From Chamaea fasciata (Eukaryota > Chordata > Aves > Passeriformes > Sylviidae): a DNA stretch of 64,000 nt. Positions within the stretch are counted from its first letter, which is position 1, and each line of letters begins with the position of its first letter. The notes under the pieces were generated by a model. The model saw only the letters and a list, made by a program, of their open reading frames with translations. It ran no database searches and was not told where the DNA came from. This document shows, piece by piece, positions 1 through 13,139 of this stretch. Where the stretch lies: assembly GCA_029207755.1 (NCBI GenBank), contig JARCOQ010000001.1, forward strand, positions 94,840,640-94,904,639, in the 5' to 3' direction. Position numbers and translations under genes: made by a program.

Positions 1-2958
1 TTCCCTCCAGCAAGTACTGTTGCTTTTGGAGAAGTGTGTGCTAAAAAAGGGCACAGGCATGAGGAGAGCTAGTTCAGAAGAAGGTATTAATGAGAGGGCA
101 TTTTGTGCATCTGTAGGACTACTTACCTGCTTTCCATTCTTCTCAACAACCAGCTGTACTGGGGCAAAAAGAGGCAGGATAGTGGACCAAAGATTATATC
201 GGCATGTGTCAGGGACAGCACATGAAGGAGGCAGGGAAATGGAAGAAAGCCCTAGGATCACAGTAAGTCTTTCCTGATAGGTAGGTGATTGAACCCCTTG
301 TGTCTGTGTCTTTCCCCACAATTCAGATGTATACGCCAAATCCATGCAGTCAGCTGTTAAGGCATCTGTAGCATTTCCAGGGAAAAAAAGTGTCAGTTAA
401 ACAGGTCTCAAGGCTCAGTATTTATATGGCTTAGGAACCCGAGGCCTACTTACAGTGTCTAATTTTGGTTGTACAGTTTGGGGCTGAGATGGCCTAAAGC
501 AGCAGCTGCTTGTGGATTGGGCAGAGTAACTCAAGGAAACACAGCTGGTTCCCTCTGCAGCCTCCTGGATCAGGAGTGCCATCCCTGTCTCCTGTCTCTT
601 TAAGTCTGCAAGGGTAGTCGTTGGTAAAGTCCTCACACGGTCTTCTCTTCTCTTTCATTGACTCCCAGACCCTTTTCCCAGATTTCCATGAACACAGCCA
701 TCTGGCTTCACAGTTACGGGTCAGAGGAGCAATTTGAGACAAATGAAAGGCACATGCAGGGATCTCAGTAACCCTGGCTGTATGACTGCCAGTGAACAGC
801 ACAGCATGCAATTCCACAAGCTGATTAGACTCTGGCTGAGTATTTTAGCGCACCTTCTAGCAACTGCCATAGTCTTTTGGCATCTCCCTTGTTCCTGTTG
901 GCGTTCCATGTTTATTTGCAGCTTCACTGGCAGGATAAAAATGGCAGGCTGAGGGTTTTTGAGAAGTGGCAGTTTGGGCTGTGCTGTCTCAGGATCAAGG
1001 AAAATCCAGAGGGGTAAGCTGGTGTAGCTCCTGCCCACCTCCTTGCCCTTTCTCCTCAACAAAGACAAGTTGTACAAGAGCTATCTTCTGTCCATAACAG
1101 GGCTGCACAAAGTTAGCAACAACCCTCCCCTCGGAAGGCACAGGTTATCTTTGCTGGCAGCTGGGCTGAAGATGAAGCACAAACTAAGCTCGAGTTACGG
1201 ATCAAAGTGTGGATAGCAAGAAGCAGAGGATTCTCTGAAGGCCCTTTGGTGACTTTAAAAACAGAAACTGTTAAAAAACTTTAAAAACAGACTTCATAGC
1301 CAGCCAGTTTTGAGGACAGGCTGTGCAGTTATCTGAATCATCTTTGTTCAGGAGCACAAGGAAATATTCGGAGCAGGCTGACTGCAAGTTCAGCCTGACC
1401 CCAGCGTTAATGACAGAAGCACTGAGTTACAATCACCGCGTCTGTGGGTGGTCAGAGCGAGCGCAGCTGCCTGTGCCCCAGGGCAGGGTGGGATGCTGCC
1501 CTTCTAAGGTAGGTCACATAGCAGGAGTCGTGCACTCATCCCTGCTGTGAAAATTATCTGGATGCTTTCACCAGAAAGTCACTTTTCATCAGAAAATTGC
1601 CTTTCATCACAAAGTGGCAGCCTGAGCAATACCTTTGAGTTTTGTTGGTGAGGCACGTTTCTGGGAATATTGCTCTTTTGCTGCAATTTTTCTCAGGGAA
1701 GGCTTCTTCATTTTGCAATGACAAGAGCAGGCAAATCACCCAGCACCCAGGGCTCCCAGCACTCCCAGACACTGGGACAGAGCCAGATGCAAGCTTCCAC
1801 TCTGCTCTCATAGGAGTGGGAGCTGGGTCTCTCCAAAGCCCAGCAAAGGTTCCAAGTGTTGGGCTGCTGAATAATTGGTAGTGGAGGAGTGTCTGTCGTC
1901 TGAACCACCCTGCAGATTTTCATTGAAACAGGTGGCTCAGCCTCCCACTCAAATCCAAGGGAAACACTCCAAGGCTCTGGACTGGGGACTGTAGGCAGAC
2001 TTGTCAGCAGCCTCAGGGCTGCAGGTCTCTTTGTCTGCAGGTCTCTTAACACAGATCTCTGATGCCGAGATTTCAGTTGCATCAGAATTTCAAGTTCCAC
2101 ATTGTTGTTAAAAAAGAGTTTGATCTGATGTGCACAGAGAAACACTTGAAATGTGTGACCCAAAAGGCTCAAGTAACAAGGGGCAAGTGGACATGAACAA
2201 AAATATCATTTAGAAATGTCACAATTTTCAAGCTTATGTAAGTGCTTTTGTATGCAATGCCTCTCATGTTGGGGTTTCTTTTCTTCTTAACATATAGATT
2301 TGACAGTGAGGGGAATCTCAATATAGGGTCAAAGTGGGCAGCATTGAAACTTCTTCCTTCAAAGTGCTGTGGAGCTGCTGACCTCACAAAAAAGTGCATG
2401 GAAAGCAACACAAGAACTGGGGCAGTTAGAGGTGATCTGGTTTTTGACATCTTCTAATGCAGAGGGATTAGAAGATGGTGTCAAAGCCTGCAAGAATCTA
2501 AGAGTCACAATTTCTTCTCAGGAGATCAGAGGACAAAGAAGAAAGCCAAGAAGTCACAACATACAGTGGATAATTTTTCTGAGGTTCAGTGCAAGTGAAA
2601 TGGACCCTGCAAGCCAAACCAAAATGTTTCTGAAAAATGTCTGTAACTTTTAGACAGGCCATACCGAACAATGAATACAGATTGATTTGAACTCCAGTGA
2701 CGCGTTTTTCCTTTTTGTAATTTTCCTTTTGCCAAAGGAACTTTTGGCAAAGAAAATGTTTCTCCAGAAGAAAGATGCTGTGGTTGGCTTTTTGACAACA
2801 AATTTCTATAGATCCTAATGAAGGAGACTCACTTTAATTTGACTGCACGGAATTACTCACTGATGCCTTTCTTTCCTTGTGCCCTATGTTGACATTAGTA
2901 TATAGCCCCCAAATCCTGTGCAACTGCAGACAATTTCCCATACTCCAGAAATTTCAAC

Positions 2959-3007
2959 AGGAAAAAAAAACAAACAAAAAAAACCCCAAACAAACAAACA
3001 AAAAAAC
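2959..3007. repeat. A-rich (CAAA)n simple repeat
   Basis: A run of A interrupted by C at roughly four-base spacing, giving an imperfect CAAA/CAAAA repeat within the KCNG2 intron. It is low-complexity DNA with no evident function. Confidence 0.7.
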
Positions 3008-3540
3008 CTCACCACACACCAAACTACTCACAGTTTGAAAGAAACAAATCTACACAGATAAGTAAATATACACATTATACACATTTTGTGAAGAACAACT
3101 GTTTTCTCTACAGCTCAGTTTCATCAATCTAAATATAAAAATGTAGTGATAAAAATGTATCCATTAGATTACAGGGTGAAGAAATTTCATTACTTGGAAT
3201 GAGGGAGAGCTGTTTTGCTTATAAAAAGTAAAAAGCAGTGTTTAGTTGTTAATGGACATGTTTGTGGCCACAAGTCGGTAGAGCCTGATCTTTTTTGAGA
3301 ACATACAGATTTGATGAAGACCTATTTTGGGCAGGATGCCCTATTCTGTTAGGAGTTGTTTTTCTTGTGTTCCAATGGCTGATTAATTCCTGAATTTTTT
3401 TTTTCCATCTGTATGTGTGCCTTTCTGAGAATTTTTGCTTTGTTTTCTTGAACAGAAAAACCTCAAAAGCCCAAGCAGAATTACAGCAACCAGTTGGTCT
3501 GGAACACATAGTTAGAAGTTTTAGAAAACAAAACATTGCC

Positions 3541-3555
3541 TTTTTTTTTTTTTTT
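3541..3555. repeat. T15 homopolymer
   Basis: Fifteen T in a row, followed by a short CTTTCTTTC stretch and, about 35 bases later, a run of A. It is low-complexity intronic sequence. The length is likely to vary between individuals and assemblies. Confidence 0.8.
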
Positions 3556-6500
3556 CTTTCTTTCTTAACCAGTGCTGTAGCCAAGCAGGAAAAAAAAAAA
3601 CAGCAAGGAAAAGCAGCTGCAACTGAAAGAAATTAAGTGCAAAGAGCATGAAATACAATTTTGCGTTGCTGTTTTGGTAACGTGAGGATAATAACAGGTC
3701 ACACCTAGATAAAATTGAAACAGTGTCCAAGGGATAGAAAGACTTAATTAGTGGAAAAAAGAGACCTCTGGCAGGTTGATTGACACACAGATCCGTTTTC
3801 TAAAAGCATGTTCAGACCCTCTTATTTTTAGGACAGCCTTTGGACAGAGCCTAGCTTGTTGAGATTGTGATAGGTTAGTAAGGATACTGAGCAAGTTGCT
3901 GGAGATAATTATGCATTAGCTGGAAGGGGGGATTGTTTCATCCTGTTGAAGTGAAGTCTGTGTAGTAGAAAATTATCACTCCACTGTACTGAAAGTAAAC
4001 ATTTCGACTTTCTTATTATATGTTGCCTGTGGAGAGTGGGAAGAATGGAAAAAAGCCTGGGCCCAGCATCATCTCTGGATGGAGGAAATTTCAGCTCCTC
4101 ATTATCTTGCGGGGCAAAGATGCATCTTGGTTCTGCAGCGTTGGATTATCCAAGCTCCATATTCCACCAAGCTTCTTGAGCTTGGCTAAACGAAGATTGC
4201 CAGGCTCCTCCCGCACTTGCGTTTGGGATTTAGTTCTGCAGGAAGATTGAAGACATAAATAGCAATGCTTTAGGTCTGTGAACCTACATAGGATAAACAT
4301 GTCAGAGTGCAGGAGAGCAGACAGAGTCTTCCAAAAGTCACCTTCCCTGGTAGCTCATTAGTGAGGAACAATCTTCACTCCTGTTTTCTCCTACACCAAA
4401 ACTCACACACAGAAGCACTTCAGAGAGTCTCATTTCCATATGCAGCTAATAGAAAGTGGTGGGGGAATTAGGTGCCAAATTAGCTATTAATCACCTTAGT
4501 GACTTTGTAAGTTTATTTTAAGGCTAAATTCTCCATAGACTTCACTGAATTTCCTAAAACTTTTAGTGGCATGAAAACTCTGTACATGTACATCAGAATC
4601 CAGAACACTTCCTGCCAGATAGGGCTCTTAAGGCAAGGTGTATCAGTTTCTATAGATGATGGTCCAAATAATGGTGCATCTGTCAGAGAATGCAAATTTG
4701 CACATTTGGGTATTTATCTTGTCACTACTGTTGCTTTGCTCAAGCCATAGCTATTCTTCTCTGGCTTGTCATCCTAACACTTCGACCTCATCCTCTTGAG
4801 CACCTGCAAGGATAGGATGAAGAGCTGCAAATTATCTCCAGCCATTGCCCTTAGGTGTGAGATCAAGCATATCCTGATTGCCAGGCAGCAGAGCACTGGG
4901 AGAATATTTGTCTGAGGGCTGATTTCTGGGTCATAAGGAGAGAAGTTACAGTGGTACAGGCAGAGTCCTTCCACTGACATTGTGAGCTTTGTCTCTGGCT
5001 CACAGAGCCAGATTTGTGTTGTGGTGTGGCAGCATCTTGATTCTGTATTTGATAGGAGAGCCTGACAGCAAAATTATGCTGTGATAGGAGGAAAGCTCCT
5101 AGAAACAAAATCTTGTATCCTATGTATTATGATTGTGACAAAAATACTTTCTGATGGCCAAATTAGTTTGGTGAGGCAGATATAAATTAAGCTCCTTCTA
5201 GCATTCACACATATCAAAATTTGGAATTTAAAGACAGGCTATCTGAGCTACTATACTGCTAACATAAGATTATCATTCCTCCCTGCAATATGCTTGAAAT
5301 CTGGACAGTAATTTCAATGGGACAAGTAAATTTTCTCTCCATATCAGCATGACCCCCTGGGAAACAGGGGGAGGTACATCATGTGCCAATTGAAAGTGGA
5401 ATAAAAAACAAAAATCCATAAACACAAAGTATTACAATTTTTTTATTTTGGTTACTACAAGGACCATAAATGCTGGCTCTGAGGATTCCTTTTCACTTCT
5501 GTTTTTCTTGTTGACATCTCTTTGGTTATTGTCTCAATCTCTTCCTAAGTGTAAGATGTGCCTCAGCATTTTGGTTATCATATTGAGGTAACCCAAGGCT
5601 TTGCCTCCGTGATGACACTGCTCTCTCTGCTGGCAGTGCAACAGCCCTTGAAACATATCCAGTTCCTCCACATTTTGGGGAAGGCTGCAGTTAGTGAAGA
5701 GGGCAAAAGCCTCATTCGTCTTTTGCTGCTTTCTTTCCAAACAGGAAAAAAGCCTGTGCATACGCACTTCAGGAGGGATGAAGTTAGGATGTGGTGCTGT
5801 GCATTAAAAATTTCCTTGGCTCTCTGGAGCAAAAGACTCCTGTGGCTGAGTATGTGGGCAGAACTGTTAATAGATGTGCCAGGTTTTCAGTTTCTCCAGT
5901 GGTGATATGAGGACCAGCTTGACACAGCCTCACCATTCTCAACTGATGTTTTACGGCTATAATTTGGCATAGGCAAGTAAAACAAGATTGGGCATTGGGA
6001 CCTAATACCTGTTGCATCCAGTGGGAGTCACACACCCCACTAGCATGGATGGACTCCTTACAACAAACTGTTCAAACTGGCACACTGAATAAATATACCC
6101 TTCCCTTAAATAAGTATGCACTTGCCTTCCACACAAAGCCCCCAGAGCATTCACACTTTTTTACAAGCATTTACAGAGGAAACAGCACTAGCCCTATAAT
6201 TGTCCACATCAAAATCTGTTTGTTTAGAGAAGTTGTTTATTATTCAGCTGGAGGTACTAAGAGTGACATAGCAGAGAATTTCCACAATATTAACAACTGA
6301 GGAGTGGCCATCGCCAGCATTATTGTTTATTGCCTTTCCAGTGCACTGAGGCTGACTTGTTTACAAGCATTGTAACTGAAGAGCTAGAGCTCTCTTTATT
6401 TGCCACCAAGTGAGCCTGCAGGGAAGAGCAGGGGAAGAAAGCTTGGGGAAGGCATCATAGTCACTAGTTGTTACAGGTGCAGTAACTAAAAACACTTCTC

Positions 6501-7080
6501 TCTCCATACCACACTCTATCCTGTGATATTTGTTCTTTTAGAAATGCCTACATTTCTCAGTACTTTAAATAAGCTTTTGACTGTAGGGGTAGTGTGTTAA
6601 TAAATGTTCACTGGGATACAAAAAATGTGCTGTATTTAGTGAATAATAGATTATAGATAACTCCAAGCATATCACTTAAAATGATGTAGGTGTTTATGAG
6701 CCATTAGTAAGCAATTTATTATTGATCAGGAAGGGAAGGAAGGATCACACATTTATTACAATCCACAAATCCTGAAGTCTTGGTTAGAAATGAAGTGTGA
6801 GCCACTGGCCTTTTAGCAGTAGGCTCTGTGGCCAACAGCTGGTAAGATCACACCAAGTTCTTGGCAGCTTTGGGACACTCCAGTGCATTGTTGACCTGTC
6901 CTGTAGCCAAACATGTCGCCTCTGGTTCTAGTACCTCTCAGCAGCCATGATTTTGCTTTGGTACATCACAATTCGTATCAATTTCAAGCAGTGCTTTCCT
7001 TTAAGAACTGACACTATTTGTTTCACTCCCTGGCTAAATCTGTTTCTTCTCTCTTTTATGTGTTTCCCACTCCTCCCCAG

Positions 7081-7875
7081 GGTGAGTGCTCACAAAAGTG
7101 CTATGACATCTTTGTGCTGGAGACGGTGTGTGTGGCGTGGTTTTCCTTTGAGTTCCTGCTGCGATCCATCCAGGCAGAAAACAAGTGTGCTTTCCTGAAA
7201 ACCCCGCTCAACATCATCGACATCCTGGCCATTCTGCCTTTCTACATCTCTCTCATTGTGGATGTGGTTTCCACAAAAAACAGCAGCAAGCCTGGCGGGG
7301 GAGCTGGGAACAAGTACCTGGAGCGTGTGGGGCTGGTGCTGCGCTTCCTGCGGGCACTGCGCATCCTGTACGTGATGCGGCTGGCACGACACTCACTGGG
7401 GCTGCAGACGTTGGGGCTTACCGTGCGCCGCTGCACCCGCGAGTTCGGGCTGCTCCTGCTCTTCCTCTGCGTCGCCATGGCACTCTTCTCGCCGCTGGTG
7501 TACTTGGCTGAGAGCGAACTGGGGGCTAAGCAAGAGTTCACCAGTGTTCCCACCAGTTACTGGTGGGCTGTGATCTCCATGACAACTGTTGGCTACGGGG
7601 ACATGGTGCCTCGTAGCATCCCTGGACAGGTGGTAGCCCTGAGCAGTATCTTGAGTGGGATTTTGCTGATGGCATTCCCAGTCACATCCATCTTTCATAC
7701 CTTTTCCCGTTCCTACAGTGAGCTGAAGGAGCAGCAGCAGCGATTAGCCAGCAGGCAGGTGCGCCAGCGGCAAGAGAACACTGAGCTCCCAGGTGGTGAC
7801 AGTGCAAGGGGGCTCAGTGCCATATTCCCACCAAGTGCTGGTGAGCAGAATGGTCTGCCCGTGGTGGACCAGTAA
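7081..7875 (+). CDS. KCNG2: KCNG2 last coding exon: Kv6.2 silent potassium-channel subunit, S2 to C-terminus
   Basis: This partial gene encodes the C-terminal 264 residues of a Kv6-family voltage-gated potassium-channel subunit of the plasma membrane. Family members do not conduct alone; they join Kv2 subunits and change their gating. The frame opens with GECSQKC right after the acceptor AG at 7079-7080. Exon residues about 7-30 are S2, 40-61 S3 and 85-113 S4, which has regularly spaced arginines and the motif RALRILYVMRLARHS. Residues 121-143 are S5, the pore helix ends in the filter TVGYGD (169-174, bases 7585-7602), and 183-210 are S6. S6 carries P-V-T (200-202) in place of the P-V-P hinge of conducting Kv channels, as expected for silent subunits. 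A Gln-rich tail ends at TAA 7873-7875. KCNG1, KCNG3 and KCNG4 are alternatives; convergence with SLC66A2, as on human 18q23, decides for KCNG2. T1 and S1 are outside the window. Confidence 0.93.
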   Translation, partial: GECSQKCYDIFVLETVCVAWFSFEFLLRSIQAENKCAFLKTPLNIIDILAILPFYISLIVDVVSTKNSSKPGGGAGNKYLERVGLVLRFLRALRILYVMRLARHSLGLQTLGLTVRRCTREFGLLLLFLCVAMALFSPLVYLAESELGAKQEFTSVPTSYWWAVISMTTVGYGDMVPRSIPGQVVALSSILSGILLMAFPVTSIFHTFSRSYSELKEQQQRLASRQVRQRQENTELPGGDSARGLSAIFPPSAGEQNGLPVVDQ

Positions 7876-9470
7876 GCCAAGAGAAGTTCTTGACCCTGAA
7901 CAGCAGAAAATGTACGTTGGCAGCACATTCAGTGGACAAGGGAGGTCAGTTCTGCAAGAAGAATGCCATGAACTGCATAAATGAGGGGCAGACACACACA
8001 AGATTTCTCTAAAGACCAACTTCTGATCTTACAGGACCTCTGAAAAGTACCCCTAGAAATTCTACAGCTCCTCCATTGCTTTTCTTAGGGCTTTTCTATT
8101 GAGCAAGTATTTTTGGGTATGTCCAAAGAGCAGCCATTGAACATAGCCAGCCAGTAGAATGTAATGTGAAGCACAGCCTGTGCCAGGTGCCATATTGCAG
8201 AGCAACCAGCGTGCCACCTCCTCCCTACCCTGCTCAGTGGCACTCCCTGTGCAAAGGGCTGAGCAAGGGGCTCCCTGTGCTGCAACACCCCACAGCATGT
8301 TTGTTTTGGCAGCAGCACCAAGGAACACAAACCTCGGACAAGCCAAGGGGTGAGGGCAAGAGAAGGGAAGAAGCATCCTGTCAGCTTTACCAGGGGCTTG
8401 CTTTTGTCTTCTATGGGTGAGGCTGCACAGCCAGGGCTGCCAGCTCTGAATTGTGTGTGAGCAGAGTTTGCATTATTTAGTAGAGATGCATATTTACCAT
8501 CCTAAGCTTTGTGTCTTAGTCCCATGACATAAATACACATACAAAAAATCTTCCTGACTATGGTACTGAATGTTAACTTGTTATTTTTCCTTTGCTAAAA
8601 GTTGAATATAAAAAATACCATTACAAATTATGTTTTTCCACTTTCTGTTAACTATTTTCATCTCTCATCTATCAAGAAATGTGTTTAACAGGCAACTGAA
8701 CCAATCTGAACTACATGTAGCTCAAGAAGGGGAGAGTGATGTTAAACCAGCAGTGACTCCCAGTTCTGCACAGCCTTCCTCGGTGGTGGTGGCTGCACTG
8801 AGTGCAGTTGTTTGCAAACAGGAGTAGGGGATTAGTACAAACCAAGTGAGGCCAGTGAGACACCTTCAGTGGGCTTTGGCCCGAGCTGCAGTGCAGCAGC
8901 TGCGCTCTGCATTAGGAGTAGCCTTTTGGTTTTGCCCTTCTACTAAGAAAAAGACAACCCTGTCATTAGAACAAGTGTTCTGGCTCTTCTTCCTGATTCT
9001 CAAAGGATTTAAGTCAATTTAAAGGGAAAATTAATCATATGGTGACATGTGCATGTTTGCTTATTGATGCCAGCCCCATGCATGAGCTTACCAGCCCCAA
9101 CCCTGGAGGAGCTGTGTAGCTGTTCCAAATAAGGATGCTGTGTGGGTCTTTCAGTGCTCCTAAAGGTAGGATGTGACTGGGGAATGGAGGGAGATGGAAC
9201 CCAACAATCTCTTGTACCTACACTCCTATTTGTACTAAAGCCATGCAGTGTCACCCTCCGTATTCTCCACCCACCAGGAAGGGAACAAAACCTGATATAC
9301 TGAAGAAGGGATTTGTCTGGTCTGTTGTTTGGGGTTTTTTTGCCTCAGCATATGTTGTAGAACCAATCCTACATTAGCAAACTCTCATATTAAGCCGTTC
9401 CTTATAGGAATGAAGCAAGGGAAATGGAAAAGTTACACTTTATTTTAATAAAAATCAAAAAAGCTTTGTT
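7876..9470 (+). other. KCNG2: Proposed KCNG2 3' untranslated region
   Basis: This non-coding stretch follows the KCNG2 stop codon and runs to the first canonical AATAAA with a good downstream element (9447-9452). It has no open frame resembling a protein. The UTR end is inferred from the signal, not from transcript data. Further AATAAA hexamers near 10255, 10505 and 10557 could be used for longer transcripts. Confidence 0.5.
9447..9452 (+). terminator. KCNG2: Candidate KCNG2 polyadenylation signal
   Basis: A canonical AATAAA on the + strand about 1.57 kb after the KCNG2 stop. The T- and GT-rich stretch that follows at about 9473-9500 (TTTGTGTCTGGTG-like) is a good downstream element, so cleavage would fall near 9465-9475. 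Confidence 0.55.
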
Positions 9471-12400
9471 GCTGACTCTTTGTGTCTGGTGATTTGGGTG
9501 CAGAGGAAGGTGGTGTTTCACTGTGCTGATGTGAAATAACTCATGTTACTTGCTGCTGAGCACTGCAGGAGATGGAGGCAGCAAAACTGAGCTCCCCTGT
9601 ACCCTGCAGGATGCTCCTGGGTCAGCAAAGCCCCAGCCGTATTGAACTACAGACAAACCAAACGCAGGTGCCCCTGCCAGGGCTCTGCCCGTCCTTAATG
9701 GCCCAGCAGCACTGGGAAAACATCTGTTCCTTGTGCTAGAGAGGAGGGCCAAGGGCTTGTGCCTGGGCTGACTCAGACTCCTGGGAAAGCAATGCCAGCA
9801 CTGTTTGCTGTGACTCATGAAAGATTTTAATTTTATTGGTTTTTTATTCCCGGTGCAGGCATTTCTTTCATTAAGGATTATTACGGTCTGACATCAGGCA
9901 TACAGCTTTGCAGCCAGCTGACTGCAAACCAGCAAAGGGAGCATTGGTGGGGGGACAGTGTGGCCTGGAGCTGAGGGGCAGCACTGCATCTTCTGGTGGC
10001 ATTCAGATGCTCAGCCTTAAGGTGGCACCCAGTAGACTCACTGGGTAGACTCACAGGTTCACTCCTCATGGGGATTTGGTTCATGCATACCAGGTGTGTT
10101 TCATGCTCCATCTCCAGTGTGAATGAAGTGACCATGGCTAGTGGACATGGAGGGTACAGAATTCATCTCCTTAAGGTGGTGAAACCCACAAACTGCAAGC
10201 ACCCTTACCTTTCTGCTAGAAAAGCCACATTGGAGTGGACATCCTTGCAGAATAAAGTTTCACACTTGCAGTGCTAGCAAATAACCATGAGTCAATGCAG
10301 CTTTTGGCCTTGCAGCATGACAAAAGCAGTGCTGGGACAGCAAACTGCAGCTCAGCAGCTGTGCAGAAAAACAGACTGATGACACATACCAGCATTAATC
10401 AACAGTATTATTGCTGTTCTCCATCAAGTTGCTATTGTCCTACAATAGTCAGTTCTTTGTATTTTTCAAAAGGCACATAATTAATTCCAGCATGCACAGA
10501 GTTTTAATAAAGTGACAAAACCCTCTCATTATGTCGCCTAGTCAAAGCCTGGCTTTCAATAAAGTTTCATTTCATCTACTGGGATGACAGATGAGGAAAC
10601 AAATATAAACCAGGAACCTTTTAAACAAATTATTTTTGGAAGCTGTATAAAGTTGTGATGCACACATTGCCAGACATAAAAGACACTTAGAGGAGAATGA
10701 ATTTCACCCAGGGCAGCTGTTGTTATGGGTGATCCTTATTACTTTTGATCAGCTGCTGGAGAATGTTGCTTTTGTTGTGTATGGTGGTTGGGGTTTTTTG
10801 ACACAGCACACAGATTATTTTAAGGCCATTTATCTCTAACTATAATAAATGACACACTGCTGTCTGCAGGCACACCGGTGCTGGCAGGTAGTTTTATGTG
10901 TTTCTTTGAACAACTAAGTGCATCACGATTGCAGCACACTAATTTTGCCAGAAGGAAAAAGAAAAAAGAAAAGGAAAAATAATGCTCCTCTCTCATATGG
11001 GACAAAGACTCGAAATATGTGAGCAAAGCCACCTCTTCTACATGTCCACCTTGGTGGCAGCATGCATGCATCTGAACCTAAAAATTCTGGCAACACTTGT
11101 CATGAAAACCATAACTTAGGAGAGTTAAGGATGTGTTAACTGGTAAAGGAGCAGGGGTAAAGAGAATGACACAAAGTCAAACACAACTTCAGCTCATACA
11201 GTGCATGTGCACAGCCACCTCCTACCGCACAGCAGCCTCAGTTAAGAAAAAGCAGTAATGCAAAGAAAAAGGGGACGCTGGTGTCATCTCCTCAGCTGTA
11301 AGCTGGACAGAGGCTGCTGTCCCACACTGCTGAGGACAGAGCAGGCACAGGCTATGGCAGACTCACGGCAGATGCTTCAGGGGGCAAAGCATCCTTGGCC
11401 TTACCCTTGACACCTACAAGCCACAGCCTTAGAGGACTGTGAAGCCTTGGTGTGGAAGAGGACAGAGGCACATGGAAGGGCTGCTGGCCCATCTGTGGCT
11501 GAGCAAAGCCCCTCAGTCTCCCAGTTAGCACCTACCAGAGCCAAGTGCATGTAAGCTGGGACACAGAAGGGCAGGAGAGGGGGTCTGAAATGCTGTGTTT
11601 GCTGTCAGTGCATTTCCAGATGCTGACGTCTGCTTGGGACAGGCTGCTTTACAAGGCTGTTTACAGGAAGACCTGTCCCTGCCCTAGGGTGAACCTCCCA
11701 TTATGTTCTGGTCCCTGTCTTTTATTTACTGCTGTTGGCACAGATATCCAGGCTGTGTTTATTTATTGGCACACTGTTGACTTATGCATTGATGTCTTCT
11801 TTCTTACAGAAAGCTTCTAACATGGCTACAGTTTTCAGTCAGGTCCTGGAAGTTTGCTTGGTCCTCAAGCCTAAGGATCACAATCAGATTTACCCAACAG
11901 AACCTTTGGGCCAGTTTTTGCTTTATACCCAGGACCAAATGTGAGCTTTATTTTATGTTTTAAAATGTTTTTAATTGCACCTAACTGCATGCATCTCAAA
12001 CATCTAACCATGAGATTTCTCCCTCCATGGAGTCGCACTGCCTACCATGCACAGCATGCTGCTGCTGCCCTGCCTGCTGCAGCATCAGAGATGGGGTTCC
12101 CCATTGTTTCCTTTGGGGCTAGCCCCATCATTGACTTCCCCACAGTGAATGTCAAAGCAGCAGCCAATAACACCAGCAGTATGTGAGAGAAGGTGCAGGC
12201 ACTGTGAGTGTTGAACAGGCTTGGCTGCTGTGTGAACTGCTTGGGTCTCCACTGCCAGCAGAGCGCAACATAGCAGGCAGGGTTTACTCCTCACCCTCAC
12301 ATTCCTCCTCCTTTCCCCCACACTTCACTGATTTGCCTACATTTACCTTCATGTTCTGGTTTTCCTTCTTTCCCTTCCCTTCAGGAATATCACCCTTCAG

Positions 12401-13117
12401 GTCCTTATTTGAGAAAGCTCAGTCTCCCCCACATCTCTCCTCCCACCCTTCCCACCCCTCTCTCCTATGCCTCCAGCCCTCTGTCCTCCCCAGCTCCCCT
12501 TCTTCAGCTCTTGCAGTCATTGCACACAGCAATAGCAAACCACCTCTCCATGCCAGAGCAGCCCAACATCCTGGATCAGCAGCCTGGCAGGATTCAGGAG
12601 GTGCACAGCACCTGCAAGGCTGCTCCTGACAGTCTTGGCTTGTTTTCCTATCCAGAATGAACAGGGAGGGTGGCCAAATCTTCTCTTAGAGCAGCAGTTG
12701 GCCATGAGATGACAGACTCAGTGTCCTCATCTTCGGTGCAGAGGCTGCCAAGAGCACATCCCTCATCTGTGTCCCAATCTTCAGACTCATTCTGCAGTCT
12801 GCATGACACAAGGTTCTTTTAAAGTTACATAATAATCTATTAGTAATACGGTTTTTACTGTGAGCATTGCAAACACAAACAAGTATGTAGTCTCAATGGT
12901 TAAGTTTACCCTGGTATGTATGGAAGAGCAGGAGACAGAAATCCAGAACCCCTGCTGTGCATCATCACTTCAGGACAATTTATGCCTTGTGCTTACTCAC
13001 TCATCAGAAGGAAAAACCACACTAGTTATTCATATCAACAATGCTCCTGACAAGATGATTTATAATAAGAGTTAAGAAGCATACATTTTGTACCTGAACA
13101 AAACAAAGCAACACTGC
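9471..13117. other. Intergenic gap between convergent KCNG2 and SLC66A2
   Basis: This stretch separates the proposed 3' ends of the two convergent genes. It holds no recognisable protein-coding exon, RNA gene or interspersed repeat. Three AATAAA hexamers on the + strand (about 10255, 10505 and 10557) could extend KCNG2 transcripts. A pyrimidine-rich tract lies at 12280-12520. The longest open frames (for example about 12183-12629) are low-complexity and match nothing I know. Confidence 0.5.
12280..12520. repeat. Pyrimidine-rich (CT) low-complexity tract
   Basis: About 240 bases in which the + strand is strongly enriched in C and T, with many CTCC, CCTT and CCCAC runs and no regular period. 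It creates a spurious Ser/Pro-rich open frame. No function is evident. Confidence 0.5.
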
Positions 13118-13139
13118 AATTTATATATAATAGGTAATT

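Larger units (their letters stand above)
1..7080 (+). other. KCNG2: KCNG2 intron upstream of the last coding exon
   Basis: No reading frame here resembles a known protein. The stretch is AT-rich non-coding DNA, read as the intron between the KCNG2 exon for the cytoplasmic T1 domain and S1 (not in the window) and the exon at 7081. It ends in a strong acceptor: a pyrimidine tract from about 7040 to 7078, then AG at 7079-7080. It contains an A-rich CAAA-type tract near 2959-3007 and a T15 run at 3541-3555. I see no CR1 or LTR copy. The upstream KCNG2 exon is inferred from the family's two-coding-exon structure. Confidence 0.7.

Noticed and set aside
5353..5371. Small perfect inverted repeat (7-base stem, GGAAA loop)
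   Set aside because: It is too short to stand out in 64 kb, and nothing around it suggests an RNA gene or regulatory site.
7185..7698. Long open frames overlapping the KCNG2 exon on other frames and the - strand
   Set aside because: They arise from the GC-rich KCNG2 coding sequence, have no recognisable domains, and lie inside a strongly conserved channel exon.
10250..10562. Additional AATAAA hexamers as the main KCNG2 3' end
   Set aside because: The signal at 9447 has a better GT-rich downstream element and comes first. The later ones are kept only as possible alternatives.
12183..12629. 148-residue Ser/Pro-rich open frame on the + strand
   Set aside because: It follows the pyrimidine-rich tract, has low-complexity composition, no family resemblance and no splice or start context.
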